64,000 bases of DNA from Metellina segmentata (lineage: Eukaryota > Arthropoda > Arachnida > Araneae > Tetragnathidae): contig OX375881.1 in the NCBI GenBank assembly GCA_947359465.1, positions 122,027,967-122,091,966 of the forward strand, read 5' to 3'. The position numbers and the translations under genes were made by a program. The notes under the pieces were generated by a model that was given only the letters and a program-made list of their open reading frames with translations, was not told where the DNA came from and searched no databases. Below, one piece after another: positions 32,595 through 43,332 of this stretch; position 1 is the first letter of the stretch; each line of letters opens with the position of its first letter.

Positions 32595-32905
32595 GTTGGT
32601 ATTGGTAGTGAATTAGACCCGCACTGGAGCAACACAACGGGCTATTAGTAGTGGTCCGAAATCAATCCCCAAAGGAAAAATCCGAGAGTAACACCACGTA
32701 ATTTAGAATTACGGTAAGCTGACGAGGTCAACACCTGACCTGGTACCCACTCTCCTCATTTTTTCAATGCTAAAGCTTGATACCCCGATAGATTTAACGC
32801 ACACGAGCCCCAACAAGGCGGTCTTTGGTTGCACCAATTTTGAATTCGCAACCCACCAATTTTAAATCCGGTACTATACCACTATACCAATCGGGACGAC
32901 GTCAT
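32595..32905 (-). mobile_element. SINE, diverged, minus strand
   Basis: In SINE order (reverse): type I-like head with GGTATAGTGGTATAGTACCG, a B-box-like region, then GGTGTTGACCTCGTCAGC, GTGGTGTTACTCTCGGAT and TTTGGGGATTGATTTCGGAC, and GTTGTGTTGCTCCAGTGCGG. The body centre is poorly conserved. An old copy. Confidence 0.7.
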
Positions 32906-32909
32906 TAAA

Positions 32910-33425
32910 GGAGAGCCGGTAAATATCTTTATAAAACTGACTAATGTTAATTGTTGTGGAATAACTATAAGCTGAAAGATTTTCTCCCTTTGGCGATTTT
33001 AAATATTTCGTATGTGAAAATTTGTAGTTTTATTTTGAAAAACAAATAATAACTTCATAATCAATAAATTAATATATTTTTAAACAGTTCATTAACACGT
33101 CAGTATTCATTGACAAAGTCATTAATATTATAAAACTAAGCTATCTCCTTTCAAGAAGCATTAATTAATCTTGTATAAATATGTCGCCAAGTACAATTAG
33201 CATCTCTAAATAATTAACGAATGTTCTACATCCAGTGAATTTGTGACACTCTTTTTTAGTGTAAACAAACTACACGAGGCGAAAGAATATACATATATCT
33301 CTTTCTCTCTCTCTCTCTGTATATATATACAATACGCTCACGCTTGACGGAAAAGGGGTCTTTATTTCTTCCTGTTGGCAACGATCAGTTTATTTACGAA
33401 TCTCAACCCAGGCGTTGAGTATTTC
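32910..33425. other. AT-rich spacer with (TC)n/(TA)n tract
   Basis: A short simple repeat, TCTCTCTCTCTCTC followed by GTATATATATAC, lies at 33301-33330. Nothing else recognised. Confidence 0.6.
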
Positions 33426-33433
33426 GCTGTGCT

Positions 33434-35073
33434 CAGGGTTGGGCCGTTACTTGTTTAAATTGTTAAGTAATTGTAACCCCCCCCCTTGTTACAATTACAA
33501 TTACTTTTCGTATAAAGTATTATACCTATAAAATTACTACACGTTTCAATAGTAACCCCCACATTACAATTACAATTACTTTTAAGATTACTTTTTACGT
33601 CAAAATTCTATATTTACAAATGTTTTAAAAATAATGTAAAAATCAATGAAAAAAAGACTTTTTATCAACTTTATTACATCGTTATAATATATATATATAT
33701 ATAAAACACCAACGTACGTGGGCCCGAAATCGACGTTATTTGTGTATCGTCGAATGGCAACAATCAACGTAAATAAAATAACCCAGATATTTTTAATTCT
33801 TGCTGTTTTCAAATAGCCGAGGTTAATTTCTACGCAAAATAAGGAATTAAAAATTGTAATATTTATGTTTGAACTGATTTTTTATTTCTTCCTTTGATGT
33901 AAAAGTAATTTAAACGTAATTTTGCTATCCGGTATCTGGTCACGTCAGAATTGTTGTTTACTTTTTTAATTTGATTTAGAATTCCGTGTTTGAGTATTTG
34001 AGATGGCTACGAGATGTTGCAGACATATTTCAGGATTCCCAAGTATTATAACTATGTGTTCTTTTTGTTTGTTAATAAATCATTACTGTCTTTGTCAATA
34101 TCGTTGAAAGTCTTTTGTCGCATGATTCTATTTCACAATATATTCAGGAAATCGAAATTCAACACGTTTGAATAGATACGTACGTGTTTTTTTTTTCAGA
34201 ATTTTGCATTTTTTCAAGGATTGAAATTTTATTTTTGTTTGCATTATGTGTTCCGGTATATTACATATTGCAGAAATATTATTTAGGAGTTATATTTTAA
34301 TGATATGTCTATTTCCTGCAAAATATCACTAGATATGGGTAATTTGTAGCGGTATATGTATATTTCGACCAACTTTACTTAAATATTTGATTGAATACGC
34401 AATGATTTGAAAAATTGTTTCTTAAAAATAAATAAAATATACAAATCAAAACATGGATAATTACGGTGTGTAAAAATTAAAAAAAAAAAAAAAAGCAATA
34501 TTACACACCGCCGAGCTAGCCGGCGTAGTCCCGCTAGTAAAATATATTTACTGCGGTACTGTAAAAGCTGCATCTAAAAATTTTTGTCACTTACGCGGCT
34601 GCGATTGGCGGCGAGATATAAACCGCCGGAACGAAACAATATTTCAACAGCCGCACTGGCTGGCAAGGGAGTATCATATTTAAAAACATGCTTTTTACTG
34701 TAGGTAGAGAACAGAATGCAGACAAAATACAATCCTTATTTTGAAAATAAGTGGTTAACTCAAAATCGGCAGAAGGATGTCTAGTTTTCACTGTCTCAAG
34801 AAAATCATCGTCACTGCTAGATGAATGTTGGTCATCATTAGTACAATCAGTAGTAAACCTTGACACTTCGCAAATAAAGAACGAAAAATCGTTTTATACA
34901 CTACATTTTCGAACAAAATAAAATGACAAGAATTGCGTTACTGTAACTGATATTTCTTTTTCGAAAATTATGTAACGAATTACCTGTAAAATTACTGGTT
35001 TTCAAATATAGCGAATTACCTAGAGGATTACTGTAAAAAGTAATTTTTACAAGTAACGCGTTACCCAACCCAG
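33434..35073 (-). mobile_element. hAT transposon, internally decayed (1640 bp)
   Basis: The left end CAGGGTTGGGCCGTTACTTG and the right end read inward, CTGGGTTGGGTAACGCGTTA (then CTTG), are typical hAT termini. The 8-bp target duplication is GCTGTGCT (33426-33433) against GCTCTGCT (35074-35081), one mismatch. Subterminal GTAATTAC-like words (AATTACAATTACTTTT, GTAACGAATTACC) recur at both ends. Only the C-terminal coding portion is recognisable. Confidence 0.88.
34573..34866 (-). pseudogene. hAT transposase C-terminal dimerisation region
   Basis: The minus strand reads SSSSDDDFLETVKTRHPSAD, FELTTYF, then LPTVKS. With a one-base shift it becomes KHVFKYDTPLPASAAVEILF and RSGGLYLAANRSRVSDKNF with a TAG at 34573. 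The latter matches the hATC dimerisation motif (T.LP.SA.VER.FS.GG......R..LS...). The upstream catalytic half is not visible in the element. Confidence 0.82.
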
Positions 35074-35081
35074 GCTCTGCT

Positions 35082-35605
35082 GTCGTTGAGCTCCTCGCTT
35101 ACGCATTATAGGAACATTCGTTATTGAAAATGAGTTTTTTGCCTTGGGTTAGGGAATCCCTTGATGAAAGATTTCAACGAAGATCAGCCAGAAATACTGC
35201 CCAAAGGCTTTAGCGAGCCAGAGCACGTGGCTAGCAACAAATGGCTAGTAGGGTGAAGTCGAAACGAACGTTTCCAAGTATTATAGGTTAGATTACAAAT
35301 GATTTTATAACATTTCACTTGCTCACTGCTCTCATAGAATGACAAAGCTGCTTACTCTTTGCAACGTGTAAATATTGTAAGTTAGATTTTTTTGGGCACC
35401 TTGTTTGTACATAATATATTATCCCAGATATATTTTTACTGCAAATGGATTCACTAAATGATGCTATTCTTTCTGTGATAGTGATAAAGCTAGACTAAAA
35501 TATTTTAGTGTCCGATGAGGAGAGCGAAGCGATACGAATTAACTGCGTAAGCAGTTCCGGGAGTTGGTAAGCGGCAGCGAGTAGGGGGCGCCCAGCAACA
35601 AAAAA
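35082..35605. other. Intergenic sequence, nothing recognised
   Basis: Contains GCGTAAGCAGTTCCGGGAGT and TAGCGAGCCAGAGCACGTGG, slightly GC-richer than its surroundings, without a frame or repeat I recognise. Confidence 0.4.
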
Positions 35606-35607
35606 AA

Positions 35608-36210
35608 ATCAACATCTTTCCTTCAAAAAAATATTGATTTGAAGATTTTTTGAAGGTGAAAGCAGGTTATTTGAAGGTAGATAAGTGTAGTTTTACGCAG
35701 ACAAAATACAGAGATTTTGAAGGAATAACCGTTTTTTTCATTGGTGCTGCAGTTTTTCTGAAATTAAATTTATAATATTTTCAACTTCAATTTTTCCATC
35801 ATAAAAACTGCAATTTTTATGAGGGAAAAATGCAGTAAAAAATCCTTCATAACATTCCTTCATAAAAACTGCAGTTTTTATGAAGGAAAAATGAAGTTTG
35901 AAGTTAAAGTTTTGTTTTCATAAAAACTGCAGTTTTTATGAAAACAAAATAATGAATATTTCCAACATTAAGAGCTCCGCTTCTGGATTTCTTCAAAAAT
36001 GTGCTGCAGATTTTTCAATAGCTATTAAAGTTCATCTCTAAAGCTCTAGGACGGCGTTAATTTAGAATTACTACGAAATTCATTTTTAAAATCATAATCA
36101 TCACCACCATATGGCGCCACCATCATTCATAATCATGGTAACCAGTCAAAAAAATTGCAGGTTTCCTGCAGAAATTTCGTCCGAAATTAATGCAGGAATC
36201 CTGCAGTTTT
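35608..36210. repeat. Cluster of palindromes sharing an ACTGCAGT core
   Basis: At least four hairpin-forming palindromes occur in a row: 35611-35650 (CCTTCAAAAAA pairing with TTTTTTGAAGG), 35791-35830 (imperfect, core ACTGCAAT), 35855-35888 (34 bp, perfect) and 35910-35949 (40 bp, perfect). The last three share the core TCATAAAAACTGCAGT or a near variant, but their outer arms differ while staying self-complementary. A looser inverted pair (CTGCAGAAATTTCG and CGAAATTAATGCAG) lies at 36163-36200. Confidence 0.85.
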
Positions 36211-36815
36211 TTTTTTTTAAATTTTTCATTGCTGATATTTTTTTCTGGGCGGAACCCTTTAGTAATAACATTTATTCTGGTTCAATTGGAATTGAATGAT
36301 GGCATAAAAATTTAAAAATCAAAACAAGACATCTATTGAAATTATACATTTCTTCCCCATATTAACGAGTAGCGAAATTTGTACATATTAAACGAAAGAA
36401 TGAAAATAAAAACACTGTTCGATATGATAACAATGGATTGCTTTTAATTACAACAATATATATTGTTCAAAACACTTTAAAACAATTAGATGTAAAGCAT
36501 TGAATTACTTTGCGATTGTTAATCAAACATTGTTGTAAGTAAACAGCATCGCATACAAAGAGATTTCTTCATTCATGTTTACACGTCTGTCAAACTGCTA
36601 ACTGACAATTTTTAAAGCTTTAATAACGTGAGATTCTAAACGTTTGATTAAAGCGATATTTTTTTGTAATAGAGGAATCTTCCGCTGCAACTTATTTCCG
36701 AAGAGTACTTTTTAGTGCTTTTTGCCAACACACACAATACGTTTTAGTGCTATCTACAAACAGTACCTTTTTGTTCTATTTGCGTCATTATTAGAAGTGT
36801 CTTATCTACCTTTCA
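36211..36815. other. AT-rich sequence upstream of a candidate gene
   Basis: AT-rich. At 36705-36780 the words TACTTTTTAGTGCTTTTTGC, GTTTTAGTGCTATC and GTACCTTTTTGTTCTA repeat loosely just upstream of the candidate start. No TATA box or transcription start can be assigned. Confidence 0.35.
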
Positions 36816-36817
36816 AG

Positions 36818-37741
36818 ATGTTGGACTGGTGCAGGAAACAAATGTAAGTAGTTCTCGTACTCTTTGAGAATTTATTAATTTTTTTATACATTTTTGTCTC
36901 TAAAACATTATTTACTGTTTTAACATAAACCTTTACTTTTGTCTCTCTTTGCTGCATTTAACTAAAAAATTAATTTACTCTAACTTGCTCTTTCAGAAAG
37001 AAGTATCGAGAAAAGCGTAGAAAAAAGAAGCAAGCCACGAAAGAGGCAAAGAAAGGAGAAAAAAGCCATACGTCGAGCGCGACTACCTTGCAGAATGGAA
37101 TGCCGAACACCCAGATGAATTTATTGACTTACGTCTGAGAACCGTCGAAGACGAAATGGCGGATTAGGTTTTACTCGAGGTGCAAAATAATTCCGTTGAC
37201 AAAAACAACGAAGCTGGAGTTGCAAAACCTACCAAGTTCCCAATGGAGAAAACAACGACTTTGTAATACTTTCTTAAAATACAGAATCACCCGCGAACTA
37301 AATTGCCCTGTTGCCCAGCAAACGGAATTGGATGATCTTGGTAATATGGCATCTGGAAACAAGACTCCAGACTACAACGAACGTCAATCTAACCTAACCA
37401 ACTGTTGGATGAGATCAGATTCTGAGAAATCCTGCTCAAGTCACAAGGCTCACAGCAATAATACACCAAATGCTTTCCTGATGAAGCCCAGTGATTATGT
37501 CTGTCTCACAAAGGAGATTCTCAACAGGATCTTATTTTGAATCGATTAAATCTTCTTATTTTTTAAAAAAAATGTTGCCATCGTAGGTAACAACGCCGAC
37601 ATGGAACATATCATTCTTTATGACACTTTCTTGGAAACCAAAACAGATGATAAGTTATACAAGCCATGGGAAGACAATGCTTTGCCTGAAATGCCGAATC
37701 AAATTCAACATTCCTTCAGCACTCCATATCTTCATCAATAA
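36818..37741 (+). pseudogene. Candidate spliced gene or gene relic, unknown function
   Basis: An ATG at 36818 (MLDWCRKQ) runs into a GTAAGT donor at 36844. A pyrimidine-rich CTCTTTCAG acceptor ends at 36996, giving a 153-bp intron. The next segment is very basic (KKYREKRRKKKQATKEAKKG). After an apparent slip in an A-run it reads YVERDYLAEWNAEHPDEFID and LRLRTVEDEMAD, with balanced codon use unlike the AT-rich surroundings. From 37270 another frame reads TRELNCPVAQQTELDDLGN and KPSDYVCLTKEILNRILF. A CATCGTAG acceptor-like site precedes a frame from ATG 37601, MEHIILYDTFLETKTDDKLY, PWEDNALPEMPNQ to a stop at 37741. I recognise no family. It could be a decayed host gene, a real multi-exon gene whose splice sites I cannot fix, or an unfamiliar transposon. 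Confidence 0.3.
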
Positions 37742-37744
37742 GAA

Positions 37745-38292
37745 TCAACAAAAAGTATATAACAATATTTCACCGAAATAGTTTTCAAGAATTTTTTACC
37801 ACACCTTTAGAAGCTGACTTTTGGACATTTGATTTGGCTTATGGAGAACCTTATACAATTATTCATTTTTTCTAATTGAAAAAAATAATTATAAATGCGT
37901 GAAATTTTGTATTTTACAATCAATACAAATTTATTAATTTCCGTCCATTTTATATGCATTTCTTTTACCTTTATATCTTTAATACACATTTGAACTTCTC
38001 ACCTATATCCAATTTTGCGTCAACAGCCTTTTTCAGATAATGGCGAGAATATAAGAATACCTGGGTGGTATGGTTTATACGGTGCAACGGCCAAACATGG
38101 TTACCTTGATTCAACGTATAAATTTATGGCAACCCTATATAAAGGTGGGAAACTAATCGAATCGCTAAGATCTCTGCCATACTAACGTCGGCGGTCTTGT
38201 TTTGGTGAGAAAAATTGCTTGGTGATAATTATGCACACCGTACCCTACATCTCTACCAAATACCTTTCTGTATCTACACTATCATACAATAA
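37745..38292. other. Intergenic sequence, nothing recognised
   Basis: AT-rich, then mixed composition near 38030-38250 (CCTGGGTGGTATGG, CGTCGGCGGTCTTG). No protein or repeat family recognised. Confidence 0.4.
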
Positions 38293-38294
38293 TA

Positions 38295-38530
38295 GACCGA
38301 ACACCAAGATATGACGGTATAAGGAAAATAATACATGCTTTAATAGGGGGATTGTCCCCATGTGCTGCAATTACACTAGCAAACCTTCTGGGCATACTTT
38401 CAACAAGATTTTGATACACAGCTATGGATCCATTCCTGCTGCAATAATGTCGACAGCTCAGTAGTATATTTCGGACGTGGTTCCCTGGTCCGTAAGCGTT
38501 TCTCTAACTCGTCCCACAAATGTTCTATGG
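38295..38530 (-). pseudogene. Tc1-like transposase C-terminal fragment
   Basis: The minus strand reads IEHLWDELEKRLRTREPRPK, YTTELSTLLQQEWIHS and, after a shift, AVYQNLVESMPRRFASVIAA-like sequence. It is the same family as 20900-21395; the DNA words CTTCTGGGCATACTTTCAAC and CGTCCCACAAATGTTCTATG are shared. It ends abruptly at TTCTATGG, where CAAGGTTGGGTAA (a hAT-like terminus) begins. Confidence 0.75.
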
Positions 38531-38531
38531 C

Positions 38532-39290
38532 AAGGTTGGGTAATTGTTTTGGCTCAGGAGCCACTTCATGGAAGCGGAGGTTAACGGAGGGCTGCACCTT
38601 TTAAAATGATTGTATTCACAAGTTAACTTTGCATTCCAGATAAAGTATAAACTGTAGTATAAAAATCATAAAGTAGAAAATAATAAGATAACAACAATAA
38701 TATAAAATAATACTATAATAATTATAATATAAATTAATAACATAAAATAATAATATAAAATAATAATAATATGTTTTTGTTGTCGTCGTGTGACCAGTGC
38801 AATAATTGAAAAAGGATGGGAGAGAGGCGGGCAGAGCATATTTAAATGGGTCCAAAAGCGTGGAGCACTGCGTAGGCCACATCTACAGCTTTGTGCTTAT
38901 AAAGGGTCTGCTCTTTCAAGGATGTCCAACCTCTCGAGGCAATGGCACCCATTATGACAAGTGCAATAAAATAATAATATAAAATAATAATTTAATAACA
39001 ATATTATAAAATAACAATATTATAAACTAACAATATTATAAAATAACAATACAATAATAATAATATAAAATAATAATATAAAGTAATAATAAAATAATAA
39101 TTTAATAACAATATTATAAACTAACAATATTATAAAATAACAATATAATAATAATAATATAAAATAATAATATAAAGTAATAATATAATAATACTATAAA
39201 ATAATAATATAATAATACTATAAAATAATAATATAATAATACTATAAAATAACAATATTATTATAATATTATAAAATAATATAGTAGATT
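38532..39290. repeat. hAT-like end followed by AT-rich (AATAATATAA)n array
   Basis: CAAGGTTGGGTAATTGTTTT followed by GGCTCAGGAGCCAC at 38532 resembles a hAT terminus; it may be the 3' end of the hAT gene that follows. From 38640-38775 and 38965-39290 the sequence is almost entirely TAATAATATAAAATAATAA-type repeats. The patch between (38776-38964) is ordinary sequence with CAAGGATGTCCAACCTCTCG near 38918. Confidence 0.65.
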
Positions 39291-39495
39291 GAAGTACATA
39301 TTATTAGAAATAGTTTAATGACACAAATTTAACCTATCACATTTTTCTACAATTTTTTTAAATCAGGAGTTAGATTGCTTGTTGATATTCTCATTTCAAC
39401 ATGTAAGTTAATATCCGTCAAATAACAACTATACTTACTCTTGTGGATATTGAAACAAGAAAAACTTTGCTCACAATTATACGTTGAGTCAAATA

Positions 39496-40968
39496 TACTG
39501 GTGTAAGAAATTAAGATAATTTCCAGACTTGGTCGATTATCTCTAGAACTACTGTACCGATTTTAATGAAATTTGATATGTACATACATTGATACAATAC
39601 AAAACAAATAACCATTCAATAATCGTAATCGTGCGTAACACTCGTTGGAGTCGGAAGGTATGAAACAGCGGTTGTAGGATAAACAAAAAAATGGGTTAAA
39701 AGATGGGTTAATAGGGGGTATGGCCCCCTCTTAAAGGTATACAGGTCTCGCAGCGTGATTTCATACTTGAAATAAGGCAGTTTATCATTTCTTGTGGCAA
39801 TTGGTCCCACGCGTTCAGAACCGCTGTTTTCATTCCCTGGATGGTTCTCAGAGGGGGGTTGCGAGTTGCAATTGCTCTCCCCAGAGCATCCTAGACATGC
39901 TCTATAGGGTTAAGGTCTGGAGATCTGGCTGGCCAATCCATTCGGCGAATATCCTCTCTCTAGAAATTCGTCGACATGAAGAGCTCTATGTTTCCTCGCG
40001 TTATCGTCCATTAAAATGAACTCACAGCCAACTGCACCACTGAAAAGACGAACATAAGGCTCCAAGACCTCATCCCTATACCTCACACCAGTCACACTGC
40101 CTATTTCAAAGACATGGAGAGGTGTGCGGCCATCCAACATCATGCCTGCCCAGACCATTAAACCTCCTCCGCCATAATGGTCGATTTCGCGGATATTGGA
40201 GGGTAGGTAGCGGGTCCCTGGTTCTCTACATATGAACGTACGGCGAGAATCGGTGTTTAGGCTGAACTCATCAGTGAAGAGAACGGTCACTCATTGATCC
40301 ATACTCCAATATCTATGCTGTCTGCGGCATGATAAACTGATTCTCCTATAGTGTGCGGGACGCAAACAGCAGGTCTTCCTGTGAACAACCCTCTCTCATG
40401 AAGTCTTTTGGAAACAGTCACTCTTGATACATGGGTTCCTGTGGCTGCATACAAGTCACGAAAGTGCTGAGAAGCTGTAACAGTCCTGTTACGCCTCTCT
40501 ATAATCGACAAATGGCGATCCTCTCTGGCCCTCGTGGCTCTTGGACGACCTTGCCCAGGCTTTCTCTCGATGGATCCGGTATCCTAGAACTGTTTCCATA
40601 AGTTAAACACGACGCTGGGCGTTAAATTGAACTCTCTACAAATTTGGACTTGAGATTGGCCTGCTTCTAGCCTCCCCACAATTCGCCACTTCATTCCATA
40701 ATCTAAACGTTGGTGGTTACTCATTTTTACTGTTACAATTTTAAATCAACCGATTGCTGCAAAATAACACCAAGAAATTCGCCGAGGTGTGCTAGCGAAC
40801 GAAATGCGTCTTAACTTACGCCCGCTTATAAAGCCTGTTTCTCTACTGACTCCGTACTTGACGTACAAGATTTGCATTTTTGTCTAGAAGCATGGGTTTT
40901 ACATTCAGTTCATTTCTTTTCATGAAATTCAATAAAATATGCAAATCCCCTCATTTATTTCACCAGTG
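39496..40968 (-). mobile_element. Tc1-like transposon inserted in a hAT gene (1473 bp)
   Basis: TA flanks both ends (39494-39495 and 40969-40970). The terminal sequences are TACTGGTG on the left and CACTGGTG on the right (inward reading), so the short terminal repeats have diverged. The single transposase gene is on the minus strand. It splits the dimerisation region of the surrounding hAT transposase. Confidence 0.82.
39708..40724 (-). pseudogene. Tc1-like transposase, several defects
   Basis: Start MSNHQRLDYGMKWRIVGRLE (40724), then the HTH AGQSQVQICREFNLTPSVVF and NLWKQF with a TAG at the next codon. It continues DTGSIERKPGQGRPRATRAR, HLSIIERRNRTVTASQHF and RVTVSKRLHERGLF. Two shifts around 40290-40350 surround SCRRQHRYWSMDQ. 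The catalytic part has VLFTDEFSLNTD (first Asp), YGGGGLMVWAGMMLDG, FILMDDNARKHRALH (second Asp) and, shifted, MDWPARSPDLNPIEHV (third residue Glu). A stop follows EHV; the tail reads NCLISSMKSRCETCI and ends GGHTPY with the stop at 39708. Confidence 0.87.
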
Positions 40969-42696
40969 TATTAAGAAAACTTTCCCAGCAAATTTCTTCA
41001 GGAAGGGAAATTTTCCCGACAAGGATTTGTAAAAATCAACCAATGTCTTATTACTAAACAATTCTTTCAGAGTATGATCTGACTTCAAGTCCATAAGTTC
41101 AATCTACAGCTCCTCGGGTACTGTGTCAATATCAGCAGTGATCGGTTAGGAGAGCAAATTGAATTCAGGATCAGTTTTTTTTAATTCCTGAAATCTCCTC
41201 GTGATTTCGTCTTTCAAACTCTGCAGTGGATCCTTAATTATCGCAGAAACACTTCCATGCACTTCCTGGTTTTTTAATAGAGGGAAATGACAAAAATTGC
41301 CTTCCTCAGCTTGCTTTCCGAATAGGCGTAGTTTTGTCTTGAAGTATTTCATGTGCTTCCACGTGCCACGTGAAACAACCCTTTCCCCTGTAATGTGACA
41401 TTAAGGTCATTTAATTTATCAAATATATCAGCTGCAAACATCATCTCCTATCTCCCCTCCTCGGATCGGATTCTATTTTTGTAACAAAATCATGAGCTAT
41501 CGCATTCATGTCCAGAAATAGGAGAATTTCTTTCCGCAATGCCCAGCCTTTTTTTATCACTCTGCACAGGCTCAACCACCTGTCACTGTTGTTGTGGCAA
41601 ATTACGTCATCATACTCTGTATCCACATCTTCAAGAAAAGATTTAAACTGCCCTTGCTCTGATTGTGTTCACCACACTAACAAAATGATCTACCACATGC
41701 TTCAAGTCCAGTGCAGCATTATAAAGGCTTTCCTGATGAAAAATGAAATGAAAAGACAAGATGTCACTGTCTGTGTCTTGTGCTCATATCTTAATTTTTA
41801 AAAGCTTAATCATACCTACATTTTTTCCAACGAAATCTCCGTCTCCATCTGTTGTAATGCTTGCATTTTTGTTCCATGACAAGCCACTTTTTTCCACACT
41901 ATTCACAGCACACTCAAGCAAGTCATGACCAGTGGTTCCCTCTTTCATTGATTCTAAATCAAGCAATTTCTCTGTTATGACAAAATGTTCATTCATTCCA
42001 TGAATAAAGATGAGTATTTGTGCAGTTTCTTCGTTATCTGTGCTCTCATCAAGTGCCAAAGGAAACCAAACAAAATATTTGCTTGCAATCTTCAGCTGTT
42101 CTGTGAGTTCGTCACTAATTAATGCAATGTGCCGCATTATAGTCCTTCTTGACAACGAAATGCTTTCTAATTTATTTTTCATGTCAGAACACAATACGCT
42201 TGCACACTCTACCATACACTGCTTAATAAACTCGCCATCCAAAAAAGGCTTGCTGCGTTTATCAAGATTGTAGACAACCATAAAACGTGCTTCTGTAGCA
42301 TTACTTTGAATTGTTGATTGCTTTGTAAGTAATGTTTGTTGCTTTTTCAGCCTTTTCACACACTCTACAGCTCTTATCTTGCGTTCTTCCTTGGAAAATT
42401 GTGAGCCAAATCCACTATATTTTGTTTCATGGCGTCGTTTTAGACTGTACTCCTTGTGAATACGGCAATCGTTTCTTGGCACAATAGACACACTGTCTTA
42501 TTATTCACTTTATTACAGAAGATACATTTGTTCGAGCATTCTTCATTAAAAGCATGACATTCCTCACCGACTCTACGTTTGTTCGGAGGGTTCATGGTTT
42601 CACTAAAGTAGGAAATTTACTGTTGCAAAGCAGATCACAGACGTAGACCAGAACTAGAAGAGAGTTTGCCCGATGCTTAGAGTAGAGAGGTAGGTA

Positions 42697-42882
42697 CGGT
42701 CGCCCGGTTGACCTTCTAAGGATGGGGTGCAGCTGGAAGACCAGGAAATTGGAGATTGGTCGCCACGTTGACTAACTCAGGAAAGTCAAAGTAGAGCAAA
42801 GAAGCTTGAACGATCGTCCGGTTGGCCTTATTTAAACTGATTCTGTGAAGCGAAAAAAAAACGTTCGCCTGGTTGTTCCACC
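42697..42882. repeat. Degenerate tandem repeat upstream of the hAT gene
   Basis: The word GGTCGCCCGGTTGACC recurs with changes at 42697, 42758 (GGTCGCCACGTTGACT), 42812 (GATCGTCCGGTTGGCC) and 42863 (GTTCGCCTGGTTGTTC), at spacings of 61, 54 and 51 bp. It lies just 5' of the hAT gene and may be its subterminal region. Confidence 0.6.
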
Positions 42883-42883
42883 G

Positions 42884-43328
42884 TGGGTGGTTGTGCCTAG
42901 TATAGCACTGCAATTATTTCTGCTTTTGAAGTGGAAAAGATAACAAAATCTGTAATATTTCTTTGATGTTTCTTGATTGTAAGCTCACCGTAGATGTGGC
43001 ATAATTTGTTAGGGTCATTAGAACAGCCCCTTGTAGCCATTTCACAAAACTGTCCACGATAACAAAAATAAATTTTAATCATTAATGAAATGGTATGATG
43101 GTTCAATTGAAAAAAAAAAGAAAATTTAAATCAGAAAAGAAAACTTTTATAAAAACACGTATTCTGGACGTTAAATGAACATACAAATCAGCAAAAATTT
43201 AAACCGTCTTCACTTTCAAAACTCTTAACTCAGAATGACAAAACAAAACGGAACAGTGGCGATGTAGCGACTGCAGTCTCCCTGGCGCCAGTGACGTCTG
43301 TGTTTCCAGTTGGTGCCACATGTCTGTC
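42884..43328. other. Spacer between hAT relic and TTAA element
   Basis: AT-rich then mixed sequence; no gene recognised. The right terminus of the hAT element should lie here or nearby, but I could not fix it. Confidence 0.4.
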
Positions 43329-43332
43329 TTAA

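Larger units (their letters stand above)
39305..42595 (-). pseudogene. hAT transposase (GTF2IRD2/SCAND3-like), interrupted by Tc1
   Basis: Reading begins MNPPNKRRVGEECHAFNEEC at 42595 with CIFCNK and CLLCQETIAV (a short Cys-rich finger). After a shift come LKRRHETKYSGFGSQFSKEE, then FPLALDESTDNEETAQILIF (hAT catalytic Asp, about 42070), SGLSWNKNASITTDGDGDFV and GKNVG (second acidic site, about 41840) and HNNSDRWLSLCRVIKKGWAL (about 41590). LVDFYKSLSGKFPFLKKFAG leads to VFL at 40971. The Tc1 insert follows, then IFDSTYNCEQSFSCFN and RISTSNLTPDLKKL (hATC dimerisation motif, 39493-39330). Several frameshifts and stops are present. Deleting the Tc1 and one TA restores the frame across the insertion. 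Confidence 0.85.

Noticed and set aside
34463..34510. Hairpin CGGTGTGTAA ... TTACACACCG with an A-rich loop
   Set aside because: A single 10-bp stem in the middle of a decayed hAT element, with nothing to indicate a terminator or RNA gene in this eukaryotic context.
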